From Mycobacterium sp. 1081908.1 (lineage in GTDB: Bacteria; Actinomycetota; Actinomycetes; Mycobacteriales; Mycobacteriaceae), in NCBI RefSeq assembly GCF_001673535.1, contig NZ_LZLY01000155.1, positions 30,960 to 94,959 on the forward strand: a DNA stretch of 64,000 nucleotides, in the 5' to 3' direction. Shown here piece by piece: positions 26,321 to 34,161 of this stretch (position 1 is the stretch's first letter; each line of letters opens with the position of its first letter). The notes under the pieces are model-generated. The model did not search any database. It was not told the origin of the DNA and saw nothing but the letters and a program-made list of their open reading frames with translations. The position numbers were made by a program, and so were the translations under genes.

Positions 26321-27139
26321 ATGGGCGTACTTTTTCGCGTCGGTTTCAGCCCGCTCGCCTTCAGGCTTTCGGCGAAGTACGTCTACCCGCTGGCGACCCG
26401 TTGGATGGAAGCCGAGGAAGTTTCATTCTTCAACTTTGGCTACGAGGAGGATCCACCGATGGGTCTGCCGCTGGATGCGGCCGACGAGCCGAACCGGGCG
26501 TCGATCCAGCTTTACCACCGCACGGCCACCCAGACGGATATCAGGGACAAGCGGGTGCTGGAGGTGGGGTGCGGGCACGGCGGCGGCGCCTCCTATCTCA
26601 CCCGCTACCTGCACCCACACTCGTACACCGGAATGGATCTGAATCCCAAGGGCATCGCGCTGTGCCGGCGAATGCACGACGTACCGGGCCTTGACTTCGT
26701 TCAGGGCGATGCCCAAGACCTTCCTTTCCCCGGCGAGTCTTTTGACGTGGTGCTGAATATCGAATCGTCGCACTGCTATCCGGATCTTCCAAGGTTCCTG
26801 CGCGAGGTCGCTCGCGTGCTCAAGCCTGGCGGACACTTCCTCTATGCCGATATCCGAAACCGCAACCACGTGGCGCAGTGGGAGAAGACGTTGGCGGCTG
26901 CCCAGCTGACGAAGCTGGCCGACCACGACATCCATGCCGAAGTCGTATGTGGGCTCGAGACGTTGTGGAGTTCGCCGAGAATAAACGAACTCACCGACCG
27001 CCGTACGCCGCCTTTGCTTCGCGGTGTGGTCAGGCTCGGGGTGGGTAGGCTTCACCGCGCGCTAGAGAGCGGGGAAGTGTCCTACCGGATGTACGACTTC
27101 GTCAAGCCTCTCAGGGAGCCGCGTCCATCAGTTCCCTGA
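26321..27139 (+). CDS. SAM-dependent O-methyltransferase, Rv2952-like (copy 2)
   Basis: This 272-residue protein is a tandem paralogue of the preceding gene. Both share the family block GYEEDPPMGLPLDAADEPNRA, the loop VLEVGCGHGGGASYLTRYL, TGMDLNPKG, VQGDAQDLPF and a final SYRMYDF. The N-terminal 30 residues and the region 215-245 differ most, which could mean different acceptors or methylation sites. It is probably co-transcribed with copy 1. Its 3' end overlaps the convergent acyltransferase gene by 29 bases. Compared with copy 1 it has kept every recognisable SAM-binding residue, so there is no sign that either copy is decaying. Confidence 0.9.
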   Translation: MGVLFRVGFSPLAFRLSAKYVYPLATRWMEAEEVSFFNFGYEEDPPMGLPLDAADEPNRASIQLYHRTATQTDIRDKRVLEVGCGHGGGASYLTRYLHPHSYTGMDLNPKGIALCRRMHDVPGLDFVQGDAQDLPFPGESFDVVLNIESSHCYPDLPRFLREVARVLKPGGHFLYADIRNRNHVAQWEKTLAAAQLTKLADHDIHAEVVCGLETLWSSPRINELTDRRTPPLLRGVVRLGVGRLHRALESGEVSYRMYDFVKPLREPRPSVP

Positions 27140-28493
27140 GCGCGGCCGGAAATCCCTCCGCGAGGTCCCACAGGTCGGGCAGCAGTTCTGGACACGAGAT
27201 CAGGCCGACGTCGATGTTGCCGTCGAGCGAGGCCGCCGTGACGTTGAGCCCCGCCCCGTTCATCACCGGACCGAAAGGATAGTTCGCGATGATCCGTGCC
27301 CCGAGGATCTCCCCTTGTACGCCGACCACATTCGACAACGACACGTTGTACACCGGCCGACGGCTGCTGAGCCCCACCCGCGCGTAGAGGCGCATTATCG
27401 CCGGTGGCAGCGACGGCGCGACCTCTGCAGCGTCCTGCAGCAGCGTAACTCCAATTGCCGAACTATGTTCCTTGGCAATTGCGCTCGACGCCGCGATAGC
27501 CTTGATGCGCTCCGCCGGGTCGCTCAGGTGAGTGTGCAAGCTCGACCATATGGGCGCGAACTGGTTGCGGCTCAGGCTTTTTTCGTCGTGCACCGACATG
27601 GGGATCAATGCGATCAACGGGTCCTTCGGCAGGGCGGACCGCGAAAGCAGGTAATCCCGGGAGGCACCAGCCACCACCGCCAAGAGGACGTCGTTCACCT
27701 TGACGCCGAACTTGTTCTTGACGGCCTTGACGTCGTCCAGGCCCAGCCGGGTGTATGCGACTGTTCGGTGTTCGGTGAGGTTGCCGTTGAACGGGATTCG
27801 GGGCGCGGCGAATGGTGCGGCCATAGCCCGTCCCCGGGCGACGCGGACGATTGTCTTGAACAGGGCCATCAACATCGCGGGTAGGACCCGGGCAACCAGA
27901 TACCACGGTCGACGAACGAATCTCTTCAATCCGTCGATCGCGATCTCGCGGTTGCCGACATGCCCGAAGCCCTCGACGCGTTCCGGTGGTGCCGCAACGG
28001 CATCGGCGGCATACAACTGCGCCCACAAGTTGCCGGCCGTCAGACCATCCGCAAAAACGTGGTGGGTCCTGATGACGGCGGCGATGCGCCCACTCACTGT
28101 GGGGTCGGTTCCGGAGACACCCTCGATCAGCGAGATGTCCCAGAGCGGTCGATCGCGCTCCAGGGGCGTTGCGGCCAATCGCCCTACCACTTCGGACAAT
28201 TCACGGCGACTGCCGGGCGCGGGTAACTCGATCCGGTGGACATGTCGGTCAATGTCGAAATCAAAGTCCTCGACCCACACCGGGGTGTCCAGATTCAGCG
28301 CACTGTCGGCCAGCTTCGCGCGGAACTCGGGCAGCGCATGGGTGCGCTCCAGCAGCGTGTCGCGAAACGCCTTGAAGCTGTACCCTCCGGGCATTGTCGA
28401 TATGTCCAACTCCGCCAGCGAACACGCGTGCATCGGCTGCACCGAACTCTCGAACACGAGCATGGTCGAGTCGAATCCGCCGAGCCGATGCAC
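27111..28493 (-). CDS. WS/DGAT-family acyltransferase
   Basis: This 460-residue member of the wax ester synthase/diacylglycerol acyltransferase family transfers a fatty acyl group from acyl-CoA to an alcohol or diacylglycerol at the inner membrane face. The catalytic motif HHxxxDG is present as THHVFADG (His144, His145, Asp149). The supporting PLWDISLIEG, NDVLLAVVAGASRDYL and NVVGVQGEILGARI segments of the family are in order. It starts with GTG, 16 bases after the KshA-like gene on the same strand, so the two form an operon. That linkage suggests esterification of a hydroxylated steroid-like or lipid alcohol, though ordinary triglyceride synthesis cannot be excluded. Confidence 0.92.
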   Translation of the reverse strand: MHRLGGFDSTMLVFESSVQPMHACSLAELDISTMPGGYSFKAFRDTLLERTHALPEFRAKLADSALNLDTPVWVEDFDFDIDRHVHRIELPAPGSRRELSEVVGRLAATPLERDRPLWDISLIEGVSGTDPTVSGRIAAVIRTHHVFADGLTAGNLWAQLYAADAVAAPPERVEGFGHVGNREIAIDGLKRFVRRPWYLVARVLPAMLMALFKTIVRVARGRAMAAPFAAPRIPFNGNLTEHRTVAYTRLGLDDVKAVKNKFGVKVNDVLLAVVAGASRDYLLSRSALPKDPLIALIPMSVHDEKSLSRNQFAPIWSSLHTHLSDPAERIKAIAASSAIAKEHSSAIGVTLLQDAAEVAPSLPPAIMRLYARVGLSSRRPVYNVSLSNVVGVQGEILGARIIANYPFGPVMNGAGLNVTAASLDGNIDVGLISCPELLPDLWDLAEGFPAALRELMDAAP

Positions 28494-28509
28494 TGTTGCC
28501 CCCGGCGAC

Positions 28510-29652
28510 CTACCGCGACGCGGTGGACATGTCGGTGACGCTTGTGGATTGGTGCGCGACGTTCTCTTCCACTTCGCGTGTCCATACCGACACGGGGTAG
28601 CTGGTGTCGAGCTCGTACTCGAAACGCGCCGTCATCTCCGGTGTGACGTCGTCGATGTCGACGTAGAACTGCGAGTACCAACGCCGCAACTGGTAAATGG
28701 GGCCGTCTTGGTCGCACAGCAGCGGATTGTCGATCTTGGCCTTGTACTTGAAGATTTCGACGTCCTGCTCGAAACCGGCCGTGACGCCGTCGGCGACCAT
28801 CCGCGCCAGTTTGTCGGTGGTCTCCGCGTCCAGCCCGCGTGGCTTCTGCACCGAAACCGCGTTGTGCAGCATGAAGGCGTCTTGGGTCACCGGATAGTGA
28901 AACGCGATGAGGATGGCTTCGGATCGGTAGCCCGCGTAGTCATTGTGCAGGTTGGTGACCACGTAGGCCGGCCCGTAGTAGGAAGATTCGGTCTTCAGGA
29001 TCGACTTCGCGAAGGCGGGACCCAGGTCGGTGTCCGGCCGCCCCCGGTTCGTCAGGTACTGACTGGCCACGTGCCCCTCGAAGACGTTCTTGAAATAGGT
29101 GGGGAAGCCATCGTGCACGTAGAAGAAGTGCGCGGTATCCGCCAGGTTGTCGACGATTTCGCGGCTGTGGGAGCCCTCGATCAGCCAGCTCTTCACCGAC
29201 CAGTCGGTCCACTCGTCGCTGAAAACTTCGTCGATACGGGGAATCGCAACGTCGTCCGGTGGAAGGTTGTTCTCGTGATCGTGCCAAACGAAGAGCAGAC
29301 CGTTCTGCTGGCACGTTGTCCACGAGCGTGTTCGAGCGAGCTTCGGGATGCGTTTGGCGTACGGCACGAGGCTGCACCGGCCGTCGCCGTCCCAACGCCA
29401 GTCGTGGAACGGGCACGCAATCGAGTCGCCCTTTATCGATCCGCGGCTGAGGTCACCACCCATGTGGCGGCAATAACTGTCGAGGACCCGCAGCTTGTGC
29501 TGGCTGTCCTCGAAGACCACGAGCCTGGTGCCGAACGCGTCTACCGAGTGGGGTATCCCATCAGAAAAATCGCGCTCGAGGCCCAGGCAATGCCATCCCC
29601 GAGCAAACCGCCTGGGAACCGCCCCCGTCTCGATCTCGCGCACCTGCTCCAT
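28510..29652 (-). CDS. KshA-like Rieske oxygenase
   Basis: This is a Rieske mononuclear-iron oxygenase of 380 residues, very like KshA, the oxygenase of 3-ketosteroid 9-alpha-hydroxylase. The [2Fe-2S] ligands are Cys61 and His63 (YCRHMGG) and Cys80 and His83 (CPFHDW). The catalytic iron site is visible as NLADTAHFFYVH (His175, His180) with a later Asp in FEQDVE. ATG at 29652 has GGAGGGG 6 bases upstream; the longer frame to 29715 adds an unlikely Arg-rich leader. No KshB reductase or steroid ring genes are nearby and I see no KstR-type operator, so this looks like a secondary paralogue with its own substrate. Confidence 0.9.
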   Translation of the reverse strand: MEQVREIETGAVPRRFARGWHCLGLERDFSDGIPHSVDAFGTRLVVFEDSQHKLRVLDSYCRHMGGDLSRGSIKGDSIACPFHDWRWDGDGRCSLVPYAKRIPKLARTRSWTTCQQNGLLFVWHDHENNLPPDDVAIPRIDEVFSDEWTDWSVKSWLIEGSHSREIVDNLADTAHFFYVHDGFPTYFKNVFEGHVASQYLTNRGRPDTDLGPAFAKSILKTESSYYGPAYVVTNLHNDYAGYRSEAILIAFHYPVTQDAFMLHNAVSVQKPRGLDAETTDKLARMVADGVTAGFEQDVEIFKYKAKIDNPLLCDQDGPIYQLRRWYSQFYVDIDDVTPEMTARFEYELDTSYPVSVWTREVEENVAHQSTSVTDMSTASR

Positions 29653-29707
29653 GCGACCCCTCCGCGATGATCTGTCCCCACACTCAGGCTCGGTCGCGGA
29701 CCCGGTT

Positions 29708-29723
29708 CTGAGCACTCACTCAG
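29708..29723. promoter_or_regulatory. Inverted repeat upstream of the KshA-like gene
   Basis: CTGAG-CACTCA-CTCAG is a 5-6-5 inverted repeat about 55 bases upstream of the start codon. It sits in the 252-base gap that must contain the promoter of the KshA-like/acyltransferase operon. It resembles a TetR-family operator but no dedicated regulator is adjacent. The evidence is the symmetry alone. Confidence 0.3.
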
Positions 29724-29904
29724 CATCGCCAGTGAATCATTCTTGCGGATCGAGCGCAAGAATTGCGGGTTTTGCCGGTCGCCATCGATCGGCGCCGAAT
29801 TGCTTTGGATCGCAACGAGCTCAGCCGTTGTTCATGTGCGATAAATGGGAAACCCGCGGTAACGGCATTGCGAACGGGTCGCCTGCCGCCACGCCGGCGA
29901 GCCA

Positions 29905-30330
29905 TCACGAAATGTTTGTCGCCAAAAACGTCAGCGGCAGGCCCAAAACCGATAAGTCGATTTCGTCGAGATGGGAGCCTTCGCCCGCCAAGCTCTGGCG
30001 GAACCGGGTTATCGCGCCGTAGCGCTTGGCAACGTCTTCAGCCGCCGAGGCCGCCGGAACCCGGATTACCACGCTGTACACGCCCTCGCCGTGACTTTCG
30101 AGGAATTCGTTCACCGACGCGGCCACCTGTCCCCGCGATTTCGGGATCGGGCTGATCAGCTCGATCCCGCGATTCCAGTCGAGGTGAATGTCCAGGCCCA
30201 GTTCGGTCAGCTGGAAGTTCTCGAGGACGAATCCCAGGTCTGTGAAGAATTGCGCCACCGCGGCATGCCGCTCGGGTGCCACGGCGAACACGACGTGATG
30301 GAGCGATGGCGATTGATCGTCCGCCGTCAT
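29905..30330 (-). CDS. VOC-superfamily (glyoxalase/dioxygenase fold) protein
   Basis: A small protein of 141 residues with the vicinal-oxygen-chelate fold. It contains LHHVVFAVAPERHAAVAQFFTDLGF at the N-terminus, a central IHLDWNRGIELISPI strand carrying a Glu, and a C-terminal half with VYSVVIRV. Such proteins use a metal bound by His/Glu to isomerise, cleave or epimerise small substrates, or serve as binding proteins. ATG at 30330 is preceded by GAAGGAAG; the reading frame extends upstream to 30405 but without a better signal. It lies between the KshA-like operon and the membrane-protein operon on the same strand. The substrate is unknown. Confidence 0.8.
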   Translation of the reverse strand: MTADDQSPSLHHVVFAVAPERHAAVAQFFTDLGFVLENFQLTELGLDIHLDWNRGIELISPIPKSRGQVAASVNEFLESHGEGVYSVVIRVPAASAAEDVAKRYGAITRFRQSLAGEGSHLDEIDLSVLGLPLTFLATNIS

Positions 30331-30420
30331 CGCACTTCCTTCGGCTGGTCGTTTGCACTCCGGGGTGCAGTATGCAATACGCCCGAGCGCCGAGCTAAGG
30401 CCCACGTTCGGCGACCACGA

Positions 30421-30840
30421 TCACGGGTGCGCCGCCGAATGCTGACGCGCGAGTCGTTCGTCGTGGATCCTGACAAGTTCACGGAAGCCGAGCCGGTGGT
30501 ATTTGGGTATCGGCTGGATGCCCCACACGTCCTGCGCGGTGGCCTTGCCCGCGGCTCCCTCCGGCGGCCCGAAGGGCGGGTACGGGTACTTGCACTCCAA
30601 GGTGTCGTTCGAATATCGGATCTTCAGCAGCTCGCTGCAGATTTCGGTCAGGCTCAGCGTGGGGTAGCCGTAGTAGACCGCCATGAACGGCAACGTGAAC
30701 GCGCCCTCGATGACGAGGGCGACCAGGCACACCAGGACGGCCCGCTTGATCCATTTGTGCATCCGCGCGTAGTACGGCGTCGTCCCCGGCTCGAGACCGG
30801 CAGGCGGGTCTTTTTCCTCGGTGGTTGTCGGTTCGGTCAT
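30421..30840 (-). CDS. One-helix membrane protein of 139 residues (NorQ/NorD-linked operon)
   Basis: I do not recognise this protein. A polar, acidic N-terminus (residues 1-30) leads into one strong membrane helix, AVLVCLVALVIEGAFTLPFM, followed by a soluble tail with ECKYPYPPFGPPEG and PKYHRLGF, holding two cysteines and several tyrosines and prolines. ATG at 30840 is 20 bases after the first membrane-protein gene on the same strand, so it is the last gene of the operon starting at 34872. The frame stays open upstream through that gene, but the preceding residues are its out-of-frame shadow. A subunit or anchor of the same membrane complex is the simplest inference. Confidence 0.75.
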   Translation of the reverse strand: MTEPTTTEEKDPPAGLEPGTTPYYARMHKWIKRAVLVCLVALVIEGAFTLPFMAVYYGYPTLSLTEICSELLKIRYSNDTLECKYPYPPFGPPEGAAGKATAQDVWGIQPIPKYHRLGFRELVRIHDERLARQHSAAHP

Positions 30841-30860
30841 CGCAATGCTCCTAAACCTGT

Positions 30861-31583
30861 TCAGTCGGTGAAGATTTCGCGGTTGACGGTGTGTAGGTAC
30901 GGGATGGCGAGGAAGGGGGTGATGTAGAAGATGTCGTAGAGCCACCAGCCGACGACCGGGAAAACCACGCCGGCATAGCGCACGTCGGCGTACATGGTCA
31001 TGTTGAACACGTAGGCGGACCAGATCACCACGCCCATCCAGCAGGTGATGACCATCCACTGATGGCCCCACCGCTTCATCTGCAGGAACCCGATCGCCGC
31101 CGCAACCCGCATGGAGAACACGGTGAAGATCAGCCCCGCCACATACGCCTTCTCGCCCGGGCCCGCCGCGCCGCCGACCCAAAGCTCGTTGTAGTGCCAG
31201 AAGTAGCCGGCGTCGAACATGTTGCCCCACCCGACCATCAGCACCCGGTTGATCAACGTGTGGTTGGCGACCAGGTCCAGGGCCCAGCCCAGGCTGTTGA
31301 GCATTCCGTCGATCAGCACCAGATACCCGATCAGCGTCACGATCATGGGCCGGACCGACAGCCCTGCGCGCAGGGCTTGGCGCTGCAGCCACACCCCACG
31401 CATGAAGATGGGGAATCCGATCAGACCGGGGGCCCACATGCCCATCAGGGCGGCGCCGACGATCATCCATTTGTCCGCGCGGCGCTGCGCCTGGCGCGAT
31501 TCGTCGTGGTGTTCCTCGAGGCTGACCGAGGATCCGCCGCCCGAAAGCCGGTTGAGGAGGGGAAGATTCACAGATCCCACCAC
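30861..31583 (-). CDS. Polytopic membrane protein, copy 1 (candidate NorQ/NorD client)
   Basis: This 240-residue integral membrane protein of no family I recognise has five or six hydrophobic helices (about residues 38-65, 78-105, 145-170, 172-195 and 200-228). Its paralogue lies at the other end of the operon. Both share polar residues in or near helices: NHTL, FDAGYFWHYNELW, QMKRWGHQWM and PYLHTVNREIF. His, Asp and Glu at these places could bind a metal. It has no haem-copper oxidase or NorB signature. GTG at 31583 overlaps the 42-residue gene by 16 bases; GTG at 31574 is possible. It is followed after 20 bases by the 139-residue gene. Confidence 0.85.
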   Translation of the reverse strand: MVGSVNLPLLNRLSGGGSSVSLEEHHDESRQAQRRADKWMIVGAALMGMWAPGLIGFPIFMRGVWLQRQALRAGLSVRPMIVTLIGYLVLIDGMLNSLGWALDLVANHTLINRVLMVGWGNMFDAGYFWHYNELWVGGAAGPGEKAYVAGLIFTVFSMRVAAAIGFLQMKRWGHQWMVITCWMGVVIWSAYVFNMTMYADVRYAGVVFPVVGWWLYDIFYITPFLAIPYLHTVNREIFTD

Positions 31584-31696
31584 CCGCGGGCAAACGACAT
31601 ATAGAGCTGGATTCCGAACATCGCCGCTAAGTAGCCGTAGATCAGTACTTGGAAGACGATGAGCGCCCGTTTGCGCTTCCGCTCTTTCAGATCCAT
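31568..31696 (-). CDS. 42-residue single-helix membrane protein
   Basis: This microprotein begins MDLKERKRKR, a strongly basic cytoplasmic end, then has one membrane helix, ALIVFQVLIYGYLAAMFGIQL, and a short tail ending FARGWWDL. By the positive-inside rule the N-terminus faces the cytoplasm. The start at 31696 has a perfect AAAGGAG ribosome-binding site, which is strong evidence for expression. It lies 14 bases after the AAA+ gene and overlaps the next membrane protein by 16 bases. I know no family. Small hydrophobic subunits like this commonly stabilise respiratory-type membrane complexes. Confidence 0.75.
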   Translation of the reverse strand: MDLKERKRKRALIVFQVLIYGYLAAMFGIQLYMSFARGWWDL

Positions 31697-31710
31697 GTCC
31701 GTACTCCTTT

Positions 31711-32499
31711 CTAGGTCGGCGCGGCCAGGCTGGCCGCCGCGACTTCGCGCAGACCGTCGGTGACCGCGCCGTCGCTGCTCAGTGGCGCGAGTATGCAGGC
31801 GTCGGCCGCATCCAATTCGGTTGCGCCGGCGGCGATCAGGTGGGCGGCGGTAACCAGCACCCTCGTCGATGGAGGCTCGAAGTGAAAGGCTTCGTCGGCG
31901 GTGCGGATCGCAACCGCGCATCCGACCAGCCGCCGCGCCGCCGCGACGGGAATGCCGGTTTCGGCGACGATCACTTCGGCCTCGCGGTCGGGCGGCAGAT
32001 ACTTCATCGTCAGCGTGACGAACCGCTGGCGAAACGACGGCTTGAGTTCCTTGAGCGAGCTGCGATACGCCGGGTTGTACGAACACACCAGCATGAAGGC
32101 GTCGGGCGCCTGCACCACCTCGCCGGCGCGATCGAGGTACAGCGACCGGCGGTGGTCGGTGAGCGAATGCAGGATCGCCAGCGAGTCGTGGCGTGCCTCG
32201 ACGACCTCGTCGAGATAGCAGATCGCGCCGGCCTTGACCGCCCGGGTCAAAGGGCCATCGGTCCACACCACATCGCCGCCGGTCACCATGAAGCGGCCGA
32301 CGAGATCGGAGCTGGTCAGGTCGTCGTGGCAGCTGACGGTGACGACGGGTCGCCGCAACCGCACGCCCATGTGCTCGACGAGCCTTGTCTTGCCACAGCC
32401 GGTCGGGCCGGTGAGCATCACGGGCAGGCGCCGGTGGAAGGCCTGCTCGAACAGCTCGACCTCGTTGCCGTTCGCCAAATAGGTGTCGGTGGCGTTCAT
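31711..32499 (-). CDS. AAA+ ATPase, CbbQ/NirQ/NorQ family
   Basis: A MoxR-type AAA+ ATPase of 262 residues. Walker A is GPTGCGKT (about residues 31-38), followed by SCHDDLTSSDLVGR, Walker B ICYLDEVVEA, and the family motif NPAYRSSLKELKPSFRQRF with the arginine finger. The C-terminal CbbQ_C-like region follows. In known systems NorQ acts with the VWA protein NorD to insert iron into NO reductase, and CbbQ with CbbO remodels Rubisco. The start overlaps the VWA stop by four bases, so the pair is translationally coupled. No NO reductase or Rubisco is present; the client is probably one of the linked membrane proteins. Confidence 0.93.
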   Translation of the reverse strand: MNATDTYLANGNEVELFEQAFHRRLPVMLTGPTGCGKTRLVEHMGVRLRRPVVTVSCHDDLTSSDLVGRFMVTGGDVVWTDGPLTRAVKAGAICYLDEVVEARHDSLAILHSLTDHRRSLYLDRAGEVVQAPDAFMLVCSYNPAYRSSLKELKPSFRQRFVTLTMKYLPPDREAEVIVAETGIPVAAARRLVGCAVAIRTADEAFHFEPPSTRVLVTAAHLIAAGATELDAADACILAPLSSDGAVTDGLREVAAASLAAPT

Positions 32500-34025
32500 G
32501 CGGCGACCAGTTCGCGATGGACATGTGCCAACACCCGCGGAAGCTCCTCGACGCGGCGGATCCGTTGGGACAGACGGGAACCGAACACCTCGGGGAGGGG
32601 ATCGACGCGCGTCGGCCCCACGCCCACGTAGTACATCGACACGCCGGCGTCGTTGGCCTCCTCGACGGCGTGCGCGGCGTCCGCCCAGGCATAGCGGCCC
32701 TCATAACCTTCATCGGAGATGAGCCCGTCGCCGATCACGATCAGCAGGCGCCGCTCGGAGGGCTGCGCGAGCAGCCGGTTCGTCAAATGGCGAAGTGGCG
32801 CACCGAGTCTGGTGTATCCCCGGGTGGACAGGCCCAGCCCGCTCGGTGGCACGAACCGGCGGTCTTCGAAGTCCTTCAGGCAGCGCACCTCGACTCGGTG
32901 ACGCGTATTGCCGCTGAACACGAAGACCCCATGACGCTCGCGCGCCAGCGTCATGGCGCGCGAAAGCGCATCGGCGCAGGCCAGTTCCAGCCGGAAGATC
33001 CGCCCGCCGTGCACGCCCAGCGACGAACTGCCGTCGAGCAGGAGGGCCGTGGTCACATCCCGGCCGCTGGGCAGCAGGTCGCGGAATATCCTCGGCTCCT
33101 TGGCCTCCCCGGTCGTGAGATCGATGTAGTGGCGCACGTATTGGTCGACGTCGAGGTCGCAGCCGTCCTCGAGCCGATTCGTCATCGCACGATGGGTGTG
33201 TTCCTCGAACCACCTGCGTACGTCGACGGTCACGGGTGCGGCTTGGCCGGTTCGCCGGGCATCCGCGGTCTCCACCACGGCGACGTGGTCGCGCATGAAC
33301 CGCTGTGTCCACGCGTTCCATTCGGGGTAGGGAATCCCGGGCCGGTGTTCCGGGGTGACGTCGAAATCATTGTCCTGCGGCCGGCTGGGCGGGGGCAGGT
33401 TGGGGTTGCGGACGCCCCCGTCGCCGCCGACGGGAACCGAATACGGACGCGGGAGGCGCTTCTGCGTTGTCGTCCAGGGCATCCTGCCGAAGCTGCGGCG
33501 CAACCTGTCGGACCATCCCCTCGCCATCGTGTAGGCCACCGGCAGGTTGCCCAGCAGCGGATGGACCGTCAACGCCTGTCCCGTGGCCGCCAGCACGATT
33601 GCCCGGTCGAGCATCTCCACGGCGCTCATGTCACCGGCTTCGATGCGGACTTCGGGTAGCAGTCGTCGCATCTCGGGGAGCAGGCCCGGCCACCGCGAAG
33701 CTACCCAGCCCAGGGCGACGCCGCCTTCGACGATTGCGAGCGCCCGCAGCTCGCGGGCGGACAGCTCGTTCAGCCGGTATTCGGTGATGCGTTCCTTTGA
33801 TGGCGAGCATTGCAGGGCCACACCGCACGTCAGGGTCCTCCGGGACCAGTCGGACGGTGCGGGATAGGGGACATGGACGAACGTGAGCTTTCCGTTCAAC
33901 CCGAAGGCGCGCCGCTCACCCGTGACGAGCCGTGCGCCCTCGCGGCGCTGGTCGCTGAACGCCACCGCCGTCACGGCACAACCGCGTTCGAGCGCCAAGG
34001 CATGCCCATCGGGTTGCTCAGTCAT
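32496..34025 (-). CDS. NorD/CbbO-like von Willebrand factor A protein
   Basis: A 509-residue partner of the AAA+ protein. The C-terminal VWA domain (about 310-500) has the metal-ion-dependent adhesion site LLLDGSSSLG (DxSxS), a later Thr in RGYTRLG and IGDGLISD. The middle contains YPEWNAWTQRF, which resembles the YPEWD motif of NorD. The N-terminal 200 residues are less conserved and carry an Arg-rich helical part. ATG at 34025 lies 9 bases after the 34-residue gene. In NorD the VWA domain links the ATPase ring to its client enzyme; that role is inferred here. Confidence 0.9.
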   Translation of the reverse strand: MTEQPDGHALALERGCAVTAVAFSDQRREGARLVTGERRAFGLNGKLTFVHVPYPAPSDWSRRTLTCGVALQCSPSKERITEYRLNELSARELRALAIVEGGVALGWVASRWPGLLPEMRRLLPEVRIEAGDMSAVEMLDRAIVLAATGQALTVHPLLGNLPVAYTMARGWSDRLRRSFGRMPWTTTQKRLPRPYSVPVGGDGGVRNPNLPPPSRPQDNDFDVTPEHRPGIPYPEWNAWTQRFMRDHVAVVETADARRTGQAAPVTVDVRRWFEEHTHRAMTNRLEDGCDLDVDQYVRHYIDLTTGEAKEPRIFRDLLPSGRDVTTALLLDGSSSLGVHGGRIFRLELACADALSRAMTLARERHGVFVFSGNTRHRVEVRCLKDFEDRRFVPPSGLGLSTRGYTRLGAPLRHLTNRLLAQPSERRLLIVIGDGLISDEGYEGRYAWADAAHAVEEANDAGVSMYYVGVGPTRVDPLPEVFGSRLSQRIRRVEELPRVLAHVHRELVAA

Positions 34026-34034
34026 TTGCCGCTT

Positions 34035-34139
34035 TCAGAATGTGCCGATGTTGGAGAACAGCCAATACCAGAACCAGATGATCAGGCCAGTTCCGCCCCA
34101 CGCGGCGACATAGCGCAGGATCTCCCAGACGTAACCCAC
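34035..34139 (-). CDS. 34-residue single-helix membrane protein
   Basis: This tiny gene was found by reading the gap between the VWA gene and the second membrane protein. It begins with GTG at 34139 preceded by a strong GAGGAGG at 8-9 bases, and ends with TGA at 34035. The peptide begins MGYVWEILRYVAAWGG and continues as one aromatic-rich helix, GLIIWFWYWLFSN, then ends IGTF. It is unlike the 42-residue peptide in sequence but alike in kind, and each precedes or follows the maturation pair. Four tryptophans in 34 residues is striking. No family is known to me. Confidence 0.7.
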   Translation of the reverse strand: MGYVWEILRYVAAWGGTGLIIWFWYWLFSNIGTF

Positions 34140-34161
34140 GGCCTGACCTCCTCAAAGGCTT

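Noticed and set aside
30421..31593. A continuous 390-codon frame suggesting a fused protein
   Set aside because: Only its last 139 codons look like protein. The first part is the out-of-frame shadow of the 240-residue membrane protein, whose own frame has clean helices and a paralogue.
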